In this document: positions 32,799 through 40,217 of the stretch, piece by piece | Layout: every line of letters begins with the position of its first letter | How positions within the stretch are numbered: position 1 is the first letter of the stretch | Position numbers and translations under genes: made by a program | Notes under the pieces: model-generated | What the model was told of the DNA's origin: nothing | The model's input: the letters and a program-made list of their open reading frames with translations, nothing else | The model's database searches: none | NCBI RefSeq assembly: GCF_014290175.1 | Contig: NZ_JACOOR010000003.1 | Location: 372,001-436,000, forward strand | DNA length: 64,000 nt | From: Anaerosacchariphilus hominis | Lineage (GTDB): Bacteria; Bacillota; Clostridia; Lachnospirales; Lachnospiraceae | Reading direction: 5' to 3'

Positions 32799-33293
32799 TT
32801 ATGAGTCTTTTTTCTTGCGTTTTGTAACTTTTCTTCTGCAATAAGTACCAAGCCAGTATTTTTGTTCGATACCAAGTTGTCCTAGTATCTCGTTACACTG
32901 ATCTATGCTCCTGTCACGACACTGGGTTAAAAGAAATGTATAAGCATAGTCTCTTTTGTTAAAACGATTGAATCCCAGTCCAAGACTATAAAGCAGGGCT
33001 TGTGCCATCATTAAATCTAATTTGTAGGCAATACAAACCGTAATAAGCGTATTTCTCTGTGGCGGGTCTTTTTCATCAATCTGTTTCTTTAACCGATAAA
33101 GCATATTTTCACTTAATCCTGTCTTATCAGCAAAAGATTTATAGGTCTCATTTTCAAGGACATCACTAATCAGTGCGCTAAATGGTTTGTTGTATCTGGT
33201 TGAATTTTCATAGTCTTTAAGAAACAGACTTTCCAGACGTACCCATTCTTTGTAATCGTATCCTGCAATCATTTGGTCATTTGTTGTAGACAT
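32799..33293 (-). CDS. Putative HTH regulator of the element
   Basis: 164 residues from the ATG at 33293 (GGGGG 7 nt before). A helix-turn-helix-like stretch YKSFADKTGLSENMLYRLKKQ occurs near residue 55-75. The C-terminus is strongly basic (RRKVTKRKKKDS). The fold suggests DNA binding; I do not recognise a specific family. It follows the ribbon-helix-helix gene by 14 nt, so the two probably form a regulatory pair. Confidence 0.6.
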   Translation of the reverse strand: MSTTNDQMIAGYDYKEWVRLESLFLKDYENSTRYNKPFSALISDVLENETYKSFADKTGLSENMLYRLKKQIDEKDPPQRNTLITVCIAYKLDLMMAQALLYSLGLGFNRFNKRDYAYTFLLTQCRDRSIDQCNEILGQLGIEQKYWLGTYCRRKVTKRKKKDS

Positions 33294-33307
33294 ATTGTAT
33301 CCCCCTT

Positions 33308-33487
33308 TCACTGGTTTTTAGAAGTATCCATATCATTTAAGGCATATTCACACGCCTGAATGACAAAACTGGAAAATGTCACATCCTGATTGACGATTGC
33401 TTTATCTATTCTATCAATTAGTTCTACGGGGAAGCGTATAGTCTTATTTTCTGATTCTTTTCGGTTTGGTTTTAGTTGAAAAGCCAT
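33308..33487 (-). CDS. Ribbon-helix-helix DNA-binding protein
   Basis: 59 residues from the ATG at 33487, with GGAGG 8 nt upstream. The pattern KTIRFPVELIDRIDKAIVNQDVTFSSFVIQACEYAL is a typical Arc/CopG fold (beta strand, then two helices). It lies beside four tandem 12-bp repeats and divergent from the cargo operon. It probably binds these repeats and represses one or both directions. Confidence 0.78.
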   Translation of the reverse strand: MAFQLKPNRKESENKTIRFPVELIDRIDKAIVNQDVTFSSFVIQACEYALNDMDTSKNQ

Positions 33488-33541
33488 AAGCATTACCTCC
33501 TGTCATTACTATCATATTGCTAATCACTATATAAATAAGCA

Positions 33542-33589
33542 TTGCGTATTGCATTGCAAAATATGTTGCAAATTACATTGCAAATTAAA
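33542..33589. repeat. Four tandem 12-bp repeats (operator or iterons)
   Basis: Units start at 33542, 33554, 33566 and 33578, all beginning TTGC. The last three share TTGCAAAWT. The exact 12-bp phase and position between divergent genes, one a ribbon-helix-helix protein, fit a cooperative repressor operator. Confidence 0.75.
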
Positions 33590-33625
33590 TTCAGTATGGT
33601 AGAATTGACAAAAAGGAGGGTTCGC

Positions 33626-35062
33626 ATGGTTTACAGATATGATTACGATGTAAAAAATAATTTGATTGATTTACTGGAAACAAAGCAAGACTTTGCCGGT
33701 GTACTGGAAATGCCATACTATTTAGAAAAGTATCATCAAGAAACAAGCACAGCAAGACAGAATTTGCAAAGATTCCTGATTTACAAACTGTCATATTATT
33801 TGAATGATTCTGATTTAAAACAATTTGATTGCGATGTATGTGAAGAAATGACTACTTCTTATCTGAAAACATATCATTGGCTTGACGGATACCGGAGTGA
33901 GCAACAACCATCTACGGCGGTCAAATATGAAGTAACAAACGGGGATATAACCTATAGAGGAGATACCATGACCAGTGCATGGATTCCCATGGAAAATTAT
34001 ATTCAGTTAAAAATGTCTGGTCAGATTAAAATGCAAGGGAATATGTGGGAACTTTATTTTCTTAGGAATATGGAAAAAGTAAGATTGTCACCGGAAGCCG
34101 GACGTTTTTTGCAATTAACGCATTCTATTGGTAATTTTATACCTGTTCCGAGAGGATTTAATACTGGACGGAGTGGAGAATATGCTAAATGGGATTCATG
34201 GGATTTAACACTGGCACAGATATTCCAATGGTACACGGATAATTCTGATATGGCGACTATTTGTAATCATGGAGCATTAGAGCATTTGTTTACCTATGCA
34301 AAAAATAAAGAATCGACTATTCAGTATTGTGAAGCATGGTTACAACTATTTGGAACATGGAAAAATTTTGTGAAAGAAAATTATTTAGAAGCATTTGTAG
34401 ATAAAAAAGGAGTGCCGAAGAAATTTTTTCCGGGACATTCCTTAGAGAACCCGCTTCCGAAAACCTTAAAAGAATATGAGACATTTTTTCAAACGGTAAA
34501 CAAGTGCATTGAACAGCGAGGAAAACAGATTGCCAATTTTCTTATGAATAGAGAAAATGGAGCAGAATCAATGGGTAAAGGGGCTTCAACATTCAGTTTT
34601 TCAGATTTACAAAATGCGAAAGAGACTTTTCTGGAATATGTATACAGTTTTTTGTCGATAAGTACCTGGAAACTTAAACTTCTGGGATTTTTCCTGTTCT
34701 ATATCATTTTCAGTCCGGTTATGATTAAAATGGAAGTGCATTCACTTTATCAAGTGATTTTTTCTGTTGCTGTTATAATTTTTCTTGCATTTCTTATCAT
34801 TTATTTTTCTTTAGGGGCTATGTATAAGTGTCCTACTTGTAAGAAACGGTTTGTGTTAAAACGGATAGAAAAAAATCTGGTTAGTTCGGAACGTATCTCT
34901 ATTTTGCAGGAAGTAAAAACAAGAAATCGTAATGGAAATGTTGTTGGAACGCAGGAGCAATATATTCCGGGAACCAAAAGAATATACGAGATTCATTATG
35001 TCTGCAAAAATTGTGGCGAAGATTGTTACAGACAATATGAAAAAGAAACACCCAACGTATAA
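33626..35062 (+). CDS. Uncharacterised membrane protein with C-terminal zinc-ribbon
   Basis: 478 residues from the ATG at 33626, with AAGGAGG upstream (the frame is open from 33542 but lacks a site there). The first 370 residues are soluble and unrecognised. They include the segment SIGNFIPVPRGFN and WDSWDLTLAQIFQWY, which faintly recall DUF6994-type proteins. Two membrane helices follow (about 381-440), then a pair of cysteine motifs (CPTCKK and CKNCGEDC) that likely bind zinc. It is the first cargo gene, divergent from the regulators. A defence or host-interaction role is possible but not shown. Confidence 0.6.
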   Translation: MVYRYDYDVKNNLIDLLETKQDFAGVLEMPYYLEKYHQETSTARQNLQRFLIYKLSYYLNDSDLKQFDCDVCEEMTTSYLKTYHWLDGYRSEQQPSTAVKYEVTNGDITYRGDTMTSAWIPMENYIQLKMSGQIKMQGNMWELYFLRNMEKVRLSPEAGRFLQLTHSIGNFIPVPRGFNTGRSGEYAKWDSWDLTLAQIFQWYTDNSDMATICNHGALEHLFTYAKNKESTIQYCEAWLQLFGTWKNFVKENYLEAFVDKKGVPKKFFPGHSLENPLPKTLKEYETFFQTVNKCIEQRGKQIANFLMNRENGAESMGKGASTFSFSDLQNAKETFLEYVYSFLSISTWKLKLLGFFLFYIIFSPVMIKMEVHSLYQVIFSVAVIIFLAFLIIYFSLGAMYKCPTCKKRFVLKRIEKNLVSSERISILQEVKTRNRNGNVVGTQEQYIPGTKRIYEIHYVCKNCGEDCYRQYEKETPNV

Positions 35063-35079
35063 AGGAGATTTGACAATTT

Positions 35080-35847
35080 ATGAAATTAACCAGAAGATTA
35101 GGCTTCCTTATGCTGACAGGAATACTTGCAAGCTGTACTGCCTGTGGTTCTGAAACAACCCCTGTACCTGTGAAAGAGAGTATTCAGGAAGAAACAGACA
35201 ACAGTGTTAGCAGTTCCGAAGAAACACCAGTTTCGGAAAGTGCGGAAAATTCTGATACGCAGGAATTAAAATTAGACCACACCTATGTAACACAGTTTGG
35301 AACGGTAAACGCAGTATCATATCCCTGTTTTTTGTTTGATTATCTGGGAAATTGGACGGTAACGAATGAAGAGGTATCGCAGACTGATGAAACAGTGGTG
35401 CTTACAAACGAAAGAGGTTCAACCATAACATATACTTATATCGGTGGTGTTGCAGAAGGACAGTTAGGGTCTGGTTCGGCAACTGATATGACAAGGATTG
35501 AGCTTTCTGCTGTGGCAGATTCCCAGTTTATTCCCGGTTATGTGGATGCAAGAAATTATGAGGATTTAGGGAAATTTGTAGTAGCTGAAACTAAAATCAC
35601 AGGTACAATGGATATGCTTACAGATTCAGATTTTGTAGATACGGATGGAGCAGTTTCTTTTGCTGTTTTGCCGGAAAACAGAACCGGGACAGAAGAAACA
35701 ACAGATCTTCCTTTGCGTGTTCAAAATACATTCTGGTATAGTGGCTATGTTTCATTCACAGCACAAGCACCAGACGGACAGTTCACAGAAGCGGAACAGA
35801 CAGAGGTCATTGCTATATTGTCAAGTTTCAGAGTAGAGGATAATTAA
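35080..35847 (+). CDS. Element-encoded lipoprotein
   Basis: 255 residues. A lipoprotein signal peptide with lipobox LASC (Cys19) is followed by a Ser/Glu/Thr-rich linker to about residue 65 and a globular beta-rich domain. No family is recognised. It starts 17 nt after the membrane-protein gene with AAGGAG upstream, so it is co-transcribed and surface-exposed. Together they look like the element's cargo operon, closed by a terminator at 35898. Confidence 0.65.
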   Translation: MKLTRRLGFLMLTGILASCTACGSETTPVPVKESIQEETDNSVSSSEETPVSESAENSDTQELKLDHTYVTQFGTVNAVSYPCFLFDYLGNWTVTNEEVSQTDETVVLTNERGSTITYTYIGGVAEGQLGSGSATDMTRIELSAVADSQFIPGYVDARNYEDLGKFVVAETKITGTMDMLTDSDFVDTDGAVSFAVLPENRTGTEETTDLPLRVQNTFWYSGYVSFTAQAPDGQFTEAEQTEVIAILSSFRVEDN

Positions 35848-35897
35848 GTATCAAGTTGAATGAAGTGGTATCAGACCGGAGATAAGGAAAAATAATA

Positions 35898-35941
35898 TAT
35901 AAGGGATATTCCAAGAGAGTGATTTGGGATATCCCTTTTTA
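35898..35941 (+). terminator. Terminator of the cargo operon
   Basis: AAGGGATAT pairs with ATATCCCTT with two flanking near-matches and a 15-nt loop, followed by TTTTT on the plus strand. Confidence 0.8.
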
Positions 35942-35960
35942 CATCTGCATACCCTTTGAT

Positions 35961-36005
35961 TTACACCATTTACTACACCATCTGGCTATAAAATTACACC
36001 ATTTT
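35961..36005. promoter_or_regulatory. Integrase arm-type sites, right end
   Basis: TTACACCATTT (35961), ACTACACCA (35972) and TTACACCATTTT (35994) repeat the sequences seen inside the left end. They lie about 100 nt inside the right core repeat. Confidence 0.55.
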
Positions 36006-36086
36006 CCGATAAATTACGATAGTTTCACATTTTTAACAAATGCGCTGTAAACCGTATAAACCAAGGATTTCTGCCATTTTGAAAGA

Positions 36087-37289
36087 TTACTTTTCATCTA
36101 CCACCTGGAAGATGATAAACTTCAGATAATAAGACTCGTCTGCCGCCCAGAGAATCGGATGATCCGGGGCCTGGGTCCGGTATTCCACCTGACGAATCCG
36201 CTTGTGTACGCTCTTTGCCGCCTGGGCAATGGTCTGGGTAAACAGCTCGTAGCTCATGAAATGAGAGCAGGAACAGGTAGCCAGAAAGCCGCCGTCCTTC
36301 ACCAGCTTCAGGCCCCGCATATTGATTTCCCGATAACCCTTGGTGGCATTCTTAACGGAATTCCGGGACTTGGTAAAGGCGGGCGGATCGAGAATCACCA
36401 CATCGAACTTTTCACCCTTCTTCTCCAGTTCCGGCAGCAGATCGAAGACGTCCGCGCATGTAAAACGCACCGTATTCTCCAGTCCGTTCAGCTTCGCGTT
36501 CAGATCTGCCTGATGGACGCCAAGCTCCGACGCATCCACGCCAATGACCTCTTTTGCTCCGGCCAGCCCCGCATTCAGGGCAAAGGATCCTGTATGGGTA
36601 AAGCAGTCCAGCACCCGGGCGTCCTTGCAAAGCTTCTGAATGGCCAGACGGTTGTATTTCTGATCCAGAAAAAAGCCTGTCTTCTGGCCATCTTTCACAT
36701 CGACCAGATAGCGAACGCCATTTTCCACGATCTCCACATTGGTGTCAAAGGGTTCGCCGATGAAGCCCTTCACACGTTCCATGCCCTCTTTTTCCCGTTC
36801 CTTGGCGTCGCTTCGCTCATAGATGCCGCGAATCTCCACGCCATCCTCGGCCAGTACATCCTTTAATTCCTCAATAATCGTTTCTTTCATCCGGTCGATA
36901 CCCAGCGCCAGTGCCTGTACCACCAGCACATCCGAGAACTTATCTACGACCATACCCGGAATCCAGTCTGCCTCGCCGAAGATCACACGGCAGCTGCTGG
37001 TATCCACAGTCTTTTTCCGGTACTCCCATGCCGTTTTTACACGGTTGTGTAAAAATTCCCGGTCAATCTCCTGCTCCGGATTTCTCGTCATCATGCGGAC
37101 GCGGATTTTGGAATGGCGGTTAATAAAGCCCTTTCCCAGACCATAACCGTCAAAATCCCGTACTATCACCAGATCTCCATCCTCAAAATGCCCCATGACG
37201 GACTCGATTTCATTATCGTAAATCCATGCTCCGCCCGCCTTTAAGGCACGGCCTTCGCCCTTCTTCAGGGTCGCGATTGCATATTCCAT
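36087..37289 (-). CDS. RlmI-like class I SAM-dependent rRNA methyltransferase
   Basis: 400 residues. The N-terminal PUA domain (about 1-75, including KAGGAWIYDNEIE) is followed by an EEHEE linker domain and a Rossmann methyltransferase. The latter has DVKDGQKTGFFLDQ, VLDCFTHTGSFALNAGLAGA, VILDPPAFTKS and TCSCSHFMS, the marks of RlmI/YccW-type 23S rRNA m5C methyltransferases. Its last codons come from a mobile element: KFIIFQ lies in the attachment core, and V-V-D-E-K-stop follows from the element instead of V-C-E-E-K. The enzyme should be intact. It starts 4 nt after the nth stop, with its ribosome site inside nth. Confidence 0.93.
   Translation of the reverse strand: MEYAIATLKKGEGRALKAGGAWIYDNEIESVMGHFEDGDLVIVRDFDGYGLGKGFINRHSKIRVRMMTRNPEQEIDREFLHNRVKTAWEYRKKTVDTSSCRVIFGEADWIPGMVVDKFSDVLVVQALALGIDRMKETIIEELKDVLAEDGVEIRGIYERSDAKEREKEGMERVKGFIGEPFDTNVEIVENGVRYLVDVKDGQKTGFFLDQKYNRLAIQKLCKDARVLDCFTHTGSFALNAGLAGAKEVIGVDASELGVHQADLNAKLNGLENTVRFTCADVFDLLPELEKKGEKFDVVILDPPAFTKSRNSVKNATKGYREINMRGLKLVKDGGFLATCSCSHFMSYELFTQTIAQAAKSVHKRIRQVEYRTQAPDHPILWAADESYYLKFIIFQVVDEK
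36103..36124. repeat. Right attachment-site core (22-bp direct repeat)
   Basis: Exact copy of 28253-28274, located in the last coding bases of the RlmI-like gene, where it encodes KFIIFQ on the minus strand. The element extends leftward from here. Confidence 0.88.
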
Positions 37290-37293
37290 AATT

Positions 37294-37935
37294 TTACTCC
37301 TCTACTCCATTCTTTGCGCAGATATCCTTTAAACAGCAGCGGTCACAATAGGGCTTCGTCCGCGCCGTACAGACTTCTCTGCCGTGATTCACCAGCCGAT
37401 GGCAGAAGTCGCTGCCTTCCTCTGGCGGAATCAGCTTCCACAGAGCCATTTCCACTTTTTTAGGATCCCTGACGCCATCCACCAGCCCCATCCGGTTCAC
37501 CAGCCGGATACAGTGGGTATCGGTGACAATGGCAGGCTTGCCAAAGACATCGCCCATGATCAGATTAGCGCTTTTTCGTCCTACCCCGGGCAGCGCAAGA
37601 AGCTCGTCAAAGGTAGTCGGCACATTTCCGCCGTACTTTTCCTCCAGTACCTTCATACAAGCGCTGATGTCCCGGGCCTTGCTGTGTCCCAGACCGCAGG
37701 GCTTCACGATGGCCTCGATATCCTCCACCGGAGCCGCCGCAAGAGACTTCACATCCGGATATTTTTCATAAAGCTTTTCCACTACCACATTGACCCGTGC
37801 GTCGGTACACTGGGCTGCCAGGCGCACACTGACCAGCAGCTTCCAGGCCTGGTCATAGTCCAGGGTACAGTCCGCGTCCGGATATTCCTTCTTCAACCGG
37901 TCGATGACAGTAAGCGCAAGTTCCTGTTTTGTCAT
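37294..37935 (-). CDS. nth: Endonuclease III
   Basis: DNA glycosylase/AP lyase for oxidised pyrimidines, 213 residues. The helix-hairpin-helix with catalytic Lys is LPGVGRKSANLIM, and the catalytic Asp is in VTDTHCIRL. The 4Fe-4S loop is C-x6-C-x2-C-x5-C, from VCTARTKPYC through CCLKDIC, with an extra adjacent Cys. It is in an operon with the RlmI-like gene and, ancestrally, rsmF. Confidence 0.95.
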   Translation of the reverse strand: MTKQELALTVIDRLKKEYPDADCTLDYDQAWKLLVSVRLAAQCTDARVNVVVEKLYEKYPDVKSLAAAPVEDIEAIVKPCGLGHSKARDISACMKVLEEKYGGNVPTTFDELLALPGVGRKSANLIMGDVFGKPAIVTDTHCIRLVNRMGLVDGVRDPKKVEMALWKLIPPEEGSDFCHRLVNHGREVCTARTKPYCDRCCLKDICAKNGVEE

Positions 37936-38006
37936 AATTATCTGTCGTCTCCTTTATCGCTTGTACCCCGCCGTCCTTTTCGGATTGCGGGGTATTCGCT
38001 TTTTTG

Positions 38007-38990
38007 TTAAATATAGTCTATGATTCTTAATTCTTCCTCTGTAAAATGCGTATTTTCCAACGCCTTAATATTATCGAGAATCTGCTCCGGTCTAGACGCG
38101 CCGATCAGCACGCTGGTCACGATACCGTCCCTCAGAATCCAGGCAAGAGCCATTTCCGCCAGGGTCTGACCGCGTTCTGCCGCCAGATCATTCAGCTTCC
38201 GGATCTGTCCCAGCCGCTCCTCAGTCAATGCGGTTTCCTTCAGGAACCGGCCGTCCGTGCGGATCCGGCTATCCTCGGGAATTCCATGGAGATACCGGTC
38301 CGTCAGCATGCCCTGAGCCAATGGGCTGAAAGCGATGATACCCTTATGAAGCTTCGCCGCCGTCTCCTTCAGACCGTTCTGCTCGATGGTTCGATCAAAG
38401 ATGGAATAGCGGTTCTGGTTGATAATAAACGGACAATGCAGTTCCTTTAAAACGGCCTCTGCCTGGGCCAGTTTCTCTCCGTTATAATTGGACAGTCCCA
38501 CGTACAAAGCCTTACCGCTCCGCACAATCTGCGCCAGAGCCTCCATGGTCTCCTCCAGAGGCGTCTCCGGATCCATCCGGTGATGGTAGAAAATATCCAC
38601 ATAGTCCAGCCCAAGACGCTTCAAGCTCTGGTCGAGACTTGCAATCAGGTACTTGCGGCTGCCCCAGTTGCCGTAAGGTCCCGGCCACATATCGTAACCG
38701 GCCTTGGTACTGATGATCAGTTCATCCCGGTAAGCGCTCAGCTCGTCCTTTAGAATCAGTCCCAGGTTTTTCTCGGCACTGCCCGGCTCCGGTCCGTAAT
38801 TATTGGCCAGGTCAAAATGGGTAATGCCGTGATCAAAGGCCGTAAAGCAGAGCTTTTTCATATTTTCATAACAGGCAGTGTCTCCGAAGTTATGCCAGAA
38901 GCCCAAGGACACTGCCGGTAACAACAGTCCGCTGTCCCCGCAGCGGTGATAGGGAATCGTCTCATATCGTTTTTCATTTGCCTGATACAT
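38007..38990 (-). CDS. Aldo-keto reductase, YghZ-type
   Basis: NADPH-dependent oxidoreductase of the AKR14-like group (E. coli YghZ reduces L-glyceraldehyde 3-phosphate and methylglyoxal). 327 residues with the (beta/alpha)8 marks. The catalytic Asp/Tyr are in FDLANNYGP, the lysine in ISTKAGYDMWPGPYG, the histidine in FYHHRMD, and the cofactor loop is in SVLIGASRPEQI. The ATG at 38990 follows GGAGG; a preceding TTG is not used. It stands alone. Confidence 0.9.
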   Translation of the reverse strand: MYQANEKRYETIPYHRCGDSGLLLPAVSLGFWHNFGDTACYENMKKLCFTAFDHGITHFDLANNYGPEPGSAEKNLGLILKDELSAYRDELIISTKAGYDMWPGPYGNWGSRKYLIASLDQSLKRLGLDYVDIFYHHRMDPETPLEETMEALAQIVRSGKALYVGLSNYNGEKLAQAEAVLKELHCPFIINQNRYSIFDRTIEQNGLKETAAKLHKGIIAFSPLAQGMLTDRYLHGIPEDSRIRTDGRFLKETALTEERLGQIRKLNDLAAERGQTLAEMALAWILRDGIVTSVLIGASRPEQILDNIKALENTHFTEEELRIIDYI

Positions 38991-39076
38991 CAAAAAGCCC
39001 TCCTCTTTCTATTCTGTAATTCAGTATACTTGATACACCGGGAAATTTCCAGCCCCAAAGTAAGTTGAAAAAGAAT

Positions 39077-39264
39077 GTGACATGGTATTTCCTATAGAGT
39101 AAAAAAGAATGTGCCGTTGGCACATTCTCGCGCCGAGGCGCGGTTGCCTTGGCAACCATCTACCACTGCGCCGAGTGCGCATCCCCCCGGAGGGTTTTTT
39201 GCTCTATAGGAAGCATAACTTTCGTGTTTTAACGTGACACGGTATTTCCTATAGAGCAAAAAAG
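39077..39264. repeat. Multi-hairpin palindromic repeat element
   Basis: Two 31-bp direct copies (39077 and 39234, 29 of 31 identical, core TTTCCTATAGAG) flank a chain of hairpins. An inverted copy (TTGCTCTATAGGAA) lies at 39199-39212. Between 39089 and 39212 the chain includes GAATGTGCC/GGCACATTC, GCGCC/GGCGC, GGTTGCC/GGCAACC, TGCGC/GCGCA and CCCTCCGG-type stems, so the whole segment can fold as one large cruciform. No coding frame. It is probably a dispersed, REP/MITE-like or structured-RNA repeat. Confidence 0.7.
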
Positions 39265-39290
39265 CCGACCGCGGGTTTCACCGCAGCCGA
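39258..39290 (-). terminator. Terminator of the small membrane-protein gene
   Basis: GTCGGCTGCGG pairs with CCGCGGTCGGC (one mismatch) with a 6-nt loop. TTTTTT follows on the minus strand. Confidence 0.82.
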
Positions 39291-39305
39291 CTCTTTATTT
39301 CCATA

Positions 39306-39581
39306 TTATTCACTTTTATTCTCATCGGATCCATCTTCCGTGTTCTGAGGATCTTCTTCCGTTTCCGGCACCGCTGTCCGGCCTTTTACCGTCTTCCAGC
39401 TGCTGTACAGTCCCCAGCCCGCTAAGCCTGCGCCCACAATCGCAAAAAAGATCGTAAACACAATCATCAGCGGTTTTTCCGAACCGGCTGTGGGAAGCTC
39501 ACTGAATAGCTGCCAGGCCAGATACAACAGGTACACGCCTCCCAGCGCATAGACAGCCACCCTCGCTTTGTCTCGATTCAT
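39306..39581 (-). CDS. Small two-helix membrane protein
   Basis: 91 residues from the ATG at 39581 (AAGGAG 7 nt upstream; the open frame extends to 39620). Two membrane helices (about 8-25 and 38-58) are followed by an acidic tail rich in Glu, Asp and Asn. No family recognised. It lies 20 nt after the InlB-repeat gene and ends in a strong terminator, so it is the last gene of that unit. Confidence 0.6.
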   Translation of the reverse strand: MNRDKARVAVYALGGVYLLYLAWQLFSELPTAGSEKPLMIVFTIFFAIVGAGLAGWGLYSSWKTVKGRTAVPETEEDPQNTEDGSDENKSE

Positions 39582-39601
39582 TGATCGTCTCCTTTTCCGT
39601 C

Positions 39602-40183
39602 TTAGTCCATCGGAATCCACCGGGCCGTCAGCACATGCTCGCCGGTCATGGTTACTGTGGTATCCGCCTGAATCACAACACCGCTGTAAATCCAGCCATC
39701 AAAGCGGAATCCCTCTTTTTCCGGTACCGGAAGCTCCCCGTAGGGCTCGCCGTAGGTCACTGTTTTATCCGGTATAAAAGCCTCACCGTCTGCCTTTCCT
39801 CCGTCCAAGTCAAACTTCACCGTCACCTCTGCCGGTGTCCAGACCGCATAGAGAGTCTGATCGTTTTCCACTTTGTCCTCGGAAAAATTCCATTCCTTCG
39901 CCAGGCTCTCATCTTCTGAGGTAATCCAGCCACAGAAAGTATAACCGGGCTTCAAAGGCGTCTCCGGCTCCTCTGCCAGTTCCCCATGCTTCAGCCGCTG
40001 GGCGGCGATCTCCGATCCGCCTTTTGTATCAAAGGTCACATTGTAACCCCCATGGGTGGCGAACCAGAACACCAGAATCACCACGCAACAAATCGCGCCT
40101 ATAATAAATCCGTCTAAAATACGGATGGGGACATCCTTACTTCTGTAGATGCCCCTTCCGAACCATTTCTTATCTTCTGCCAT
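39602..40183 (-). CDS. Membrane-anchored protein with InlB B-repeats
   Basis: 193 residues. A short cytosolic start and a membrane helix (about 24-44) are followed by an outside region made of two InlB B-repeat/Listeria-Bacteroides repeats. Their signature is seen in PGYTFCGWIT...LYAVWTP and EGFRFDGWIYS...LTARWIP. Such repeats are common in surface proteins; the ligand is unknown. It follows mglC by 34 nt without a clear terminator, so read-through from the mgl operon is possible. Confidence 0.7.
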   Translation of the reverse strand: MAEDKKWFGRGIYRSKDVPIRILDGFIIGAICCVVILVFWFATHGGYNVTFDTKGGSEIAAQRLKHGELAEEPETPLKPGYTFCGWITSEDESLAKEWNFSEDKVENDQTLYAVWTPAEVTVKFDLDGGKADGEAFIPDKTVTYGEPYGELPVPEKEGFRFDGWIYSGVVIQADTTVTMTGEHVLTARWIPMD

Positions 40184-40217
40184 AGATTTCTGTCAGTTGT
40201 CCTTTTCTGAAAATGGA

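Larger units (their letters stand above)
28253..36124. mobile_element. Integrated element with CRESS-virus-type replication module
   Basis: About 7.85 kb of visibly AT-richer DNA bounded by a 22-bp direct repeat (28253-28274 and 36103-36124). Contents from left are tyrosine integrase, excisionase, HUH-SF3 Rep, a nonanucleotide stem-loop, FtsK/TcpA translocase, a conserved small protein, an HTH regulator, and a ribbon-helix-helix regulator. Divergently from these run two cargo genes. It is inserted in the 3' end of an RlmI-like gene and restores that gene's end. No relaxase, type IV secretion genes or capsid gene were seen. It looks like an integrated plasmid or integrative mobilizable element that excises and replicates by rolling circle. 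Confidence 0.85.

Noticed and set aside
33542..33589. Four short tandem repeats as a CRISPR array
   Set aside because: 12-bp contiguous units without spacers and no cas genes; an operator or iteron array fits better.
37964..37996. ACCCCGC/GCGGGGT hairpin as a terminator of the aldo-keto reductase gene
   Set aside because: The stem is good, but the T-rich tail is on the plus strand while the gene reads on the minus strand. Role unclear, so not listed as a terminator.
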